From: an uncultured Coriobacteriaceae bacterium
Lineage (GTDB): Bacteria > Actinomycetota > Coriobacteriia > Coriobacteriales > Eggerthellaceae
Assembly: GCA_902764575.1 (NCBI GenBank)
Contig: CACWWI010000004.1
Span: 1-35,551, forward strand
Reading direction: 5' to 3'
DNA: 35,551 bases
Below are positions 34,691 to 35,551 of this stretch, piece by piece (the stretch's first letter is position 1; each line of letters opens with the position of its first letter). The position numbers and the translations under genes were made by a program. The notes beneath the pieces are model-generated. The model worked only from the letters and a program-made list of their open reading frames with translations, searched no databases and was not told the DNA's origin.

Positions 34691-35083
34691 AGGCCATGTC
34701 CAGCTGCTCGAACAGCCGCTTGGCCGCGATGTCCGCGTACCCGTAATCGGGGTTGGCCCAATTGGCAAACGGGTGGATGGCGATCCCGCCGCGCGGTACG
34801 AACACGCCTTTCACCTCGATGTACTTCGGGTGCATGAGCTCCACCAAGTCATTCAAAATGACGTTTCCACCATGCGCTCCGCGGGGATGTAGTTGATGAG
34901 CATCGTCGCGAAGTCGGGTTGGCCGGTAATGGGGCAGAGCGTAGTGAACTCGGGGCAGCGCAGCGTAACCATGTAGTCGCGTTCGGGATGCGCGTTCTCA
35001 AACGACTCGAGCACACCCGGGTCATACGTCTGCGGGATTGCGGCCTTCGAACCCAAGAGGGTGATGTCATCGTATTCGCTCAT
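34689..35083 (-). pseudogene. queF: queF remnant, preQ0 reductase with internal deletion
   Basis: QueF reduces preQ0 to preQ1 with NADPH, the last free-base step of queuosine synthesis. The start at 35083 (GAGGAAG upstream) gives [24 protein letters not shown] and [14 protein letters not shown] with the catalytic Cys, up to ERMVE. The conserved [20 protein letters not shown] segment, which includes the QueF signature motif, is missing. The reading frame stops after three foreign codons (TSF). The remaining 3' part continues in another frame as [20 protein letters not shown] to RLFEQLDMA. By comparison with B. subtilis QueF, about 67 nt are gone. The surviving parts look otherwise unmutated, so the loss seems recent. 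Confidence 0.92.
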
Positions 35084-35551
35084 GTCTTCCTCGCTTGCCT
35101 CGTCTACTAAGTCTTCCTTGCTTGTCCGCCCTGGCTGGCGGCCGTGCGGGCTACGCACGCCTGTCTTCCTTGCTTGTCCGCCCTGGCTGGCGGCCATGCG
35201 GGCTACGCTCGACGCGTCGTCGCTTCGAGCCAATTTTCCCGCCAAGGGCGGGCGGGAAAATGGGTCTCTCAGCTCCTTTGGCTTGACCTCGCTACGCCCG
35301 CATGGCCACCAGCCAGGGCTACTCTTCCTTCATCGAAAGAGCCCTTTGGCTTAACCTCGCTACGCCCGCCCGACCACAAGCCAAGGCCACCCTTCCTTCT
35401 CCGCGGGACTGCCTTTGGCTTGACCTCGCTACGTCCTCCCGCCAGCCAGCCTGAGCTGCTCGTTCGGGTTCTTGCTTGTTTGGTGCGGTTGGGGCCGTAG
35501 GGTATTATACGGCTAGGCAATTTGAAGGTGGGGATGGTGGGTAGTAATTCG
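35084..35551. repeat. Gene-free repeat region (tandem and inverted repeats)
   Basis: No gene is supported in these 468 nt. A 46-nt unit beginning GTCTTCCTTGCTTGTCCGCC occurs at 35111-35156 and 35163-35208 with one difference. A second unit starting CCTTTGGCTTGACCTCGCTA occurs at 35275, 35343 and 35412, spaced 68-69 nt. Parts are inverted: 35180-35203 pairs with 35296-35319 over 24 nt with one mismatch, around an inner hairpin ATTTTCCCGCC/GGCGGGAAAAT (about 35233-35261). TGTCCGCCCT is shared with the ends of repeats A-D. Confidence 0.85.
35480..35508 (+). promoter_or_regulatory. Candidate promoter reading out of the window
   Basis: TTGGTG (35480-35485) and TATTAT (35503-35508) are spaced by 17 nt. 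It would transcribe to the right, toward a gene beyond the window end. The -10 is good and the -35 is weak. Confidence 0.4.

Noticed and set aside
35111-35438. A CRISPR-like array suggested by short repeats.
   Set aside because: The units are too few, too long, partly inverted and irregularly spaced, the intervening sequences resemble each other, and no cas gene is present.

Overview
The window looks like chromosomal DNA from a high-GC actinobacterium of the class Coriobacteriia, most likely family Eggerthellaceae. This is inferred from the Rho N-terminal extension rich in Arg/Asn/Gln, the divergent MetRS-like enzyme, the paired coiled-coil NlpC/P60 proteins and the overall gene set; no rRNA gene is present to confirm it. 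Nearly all genes lie on the minus strand. No transposase, integrase, phage gene, tRNA, rRNA or CRISPR array was found.

Layout (minus strand unless stated). 1-201: right part of a palindromic intergenic repeat (copy A). 0.2-2.6 kb: transaldolase then rho. 2.8-6.9 kb: ilvB-ilvN-serA (branched-chain amino acids and serine). 7.0-7.6 kb (+): GTPase engB. 7.6-10.6 kb: rnhA and two paralogous secreted NlpC/P60 peptidases. 10.8-14.0 kb: sppA and a methionyl-tRNA synthetase-like gene with a degenerate KMSKS loop. 14.1-19.7 kb: a DUF4956 membrane protein (-) and a VTC-domain protein (+), two families often found together, here split apart by a block flanked by inverted repeat copies B and C and carrying response regulator, metA and histidine kinase. 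19.9-21.1 kb: a lipoprotein (+) and a GNAT acetyltransferase. 21.1-24.8 kb: glyQ-glyS and signal peptidase I. 24.8-31.0 kb: the rpsP-khpA-rimM-trmD ribosome maturation group, interrupted between rimM and trmD by a DUF1269-like protein, an ABC1/UbiB kinase-like protein and a DUF2252 protein. 31.0-32.8 kb: palindromic repeat copy D, a small membrane protein and purC. 32.9-35.1 kb: a queuosine-precursor transporter under a preQ1-I riboswitch, a zinc-ribbon/YARHG protein (+) and a queF remnant. 35.1-35.5 kb: tandem and inverted repeats without a gene.

The observations most worth checking are these. (1) A family of long imperfect palindromes with a constant 56-nt centre (copies A-C) sits at gene ends; a different palindrome (copy D) has the same outer ends. 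(2) trmD is put out of frame by a perfect 13-bp tandem duplication. (3) queF has an internal deletion of about 67 nt, next to an apparently intact riboswitch-controlled transporter, suggesting a change from making preQ1 to importing it. (4) metA lies between the two genes of a two-component system, and its residue 111 is Glu, which points to acetyl-CoA use. (5) The MetRS-like enzyme has KKASSS where KMSKS is expected.
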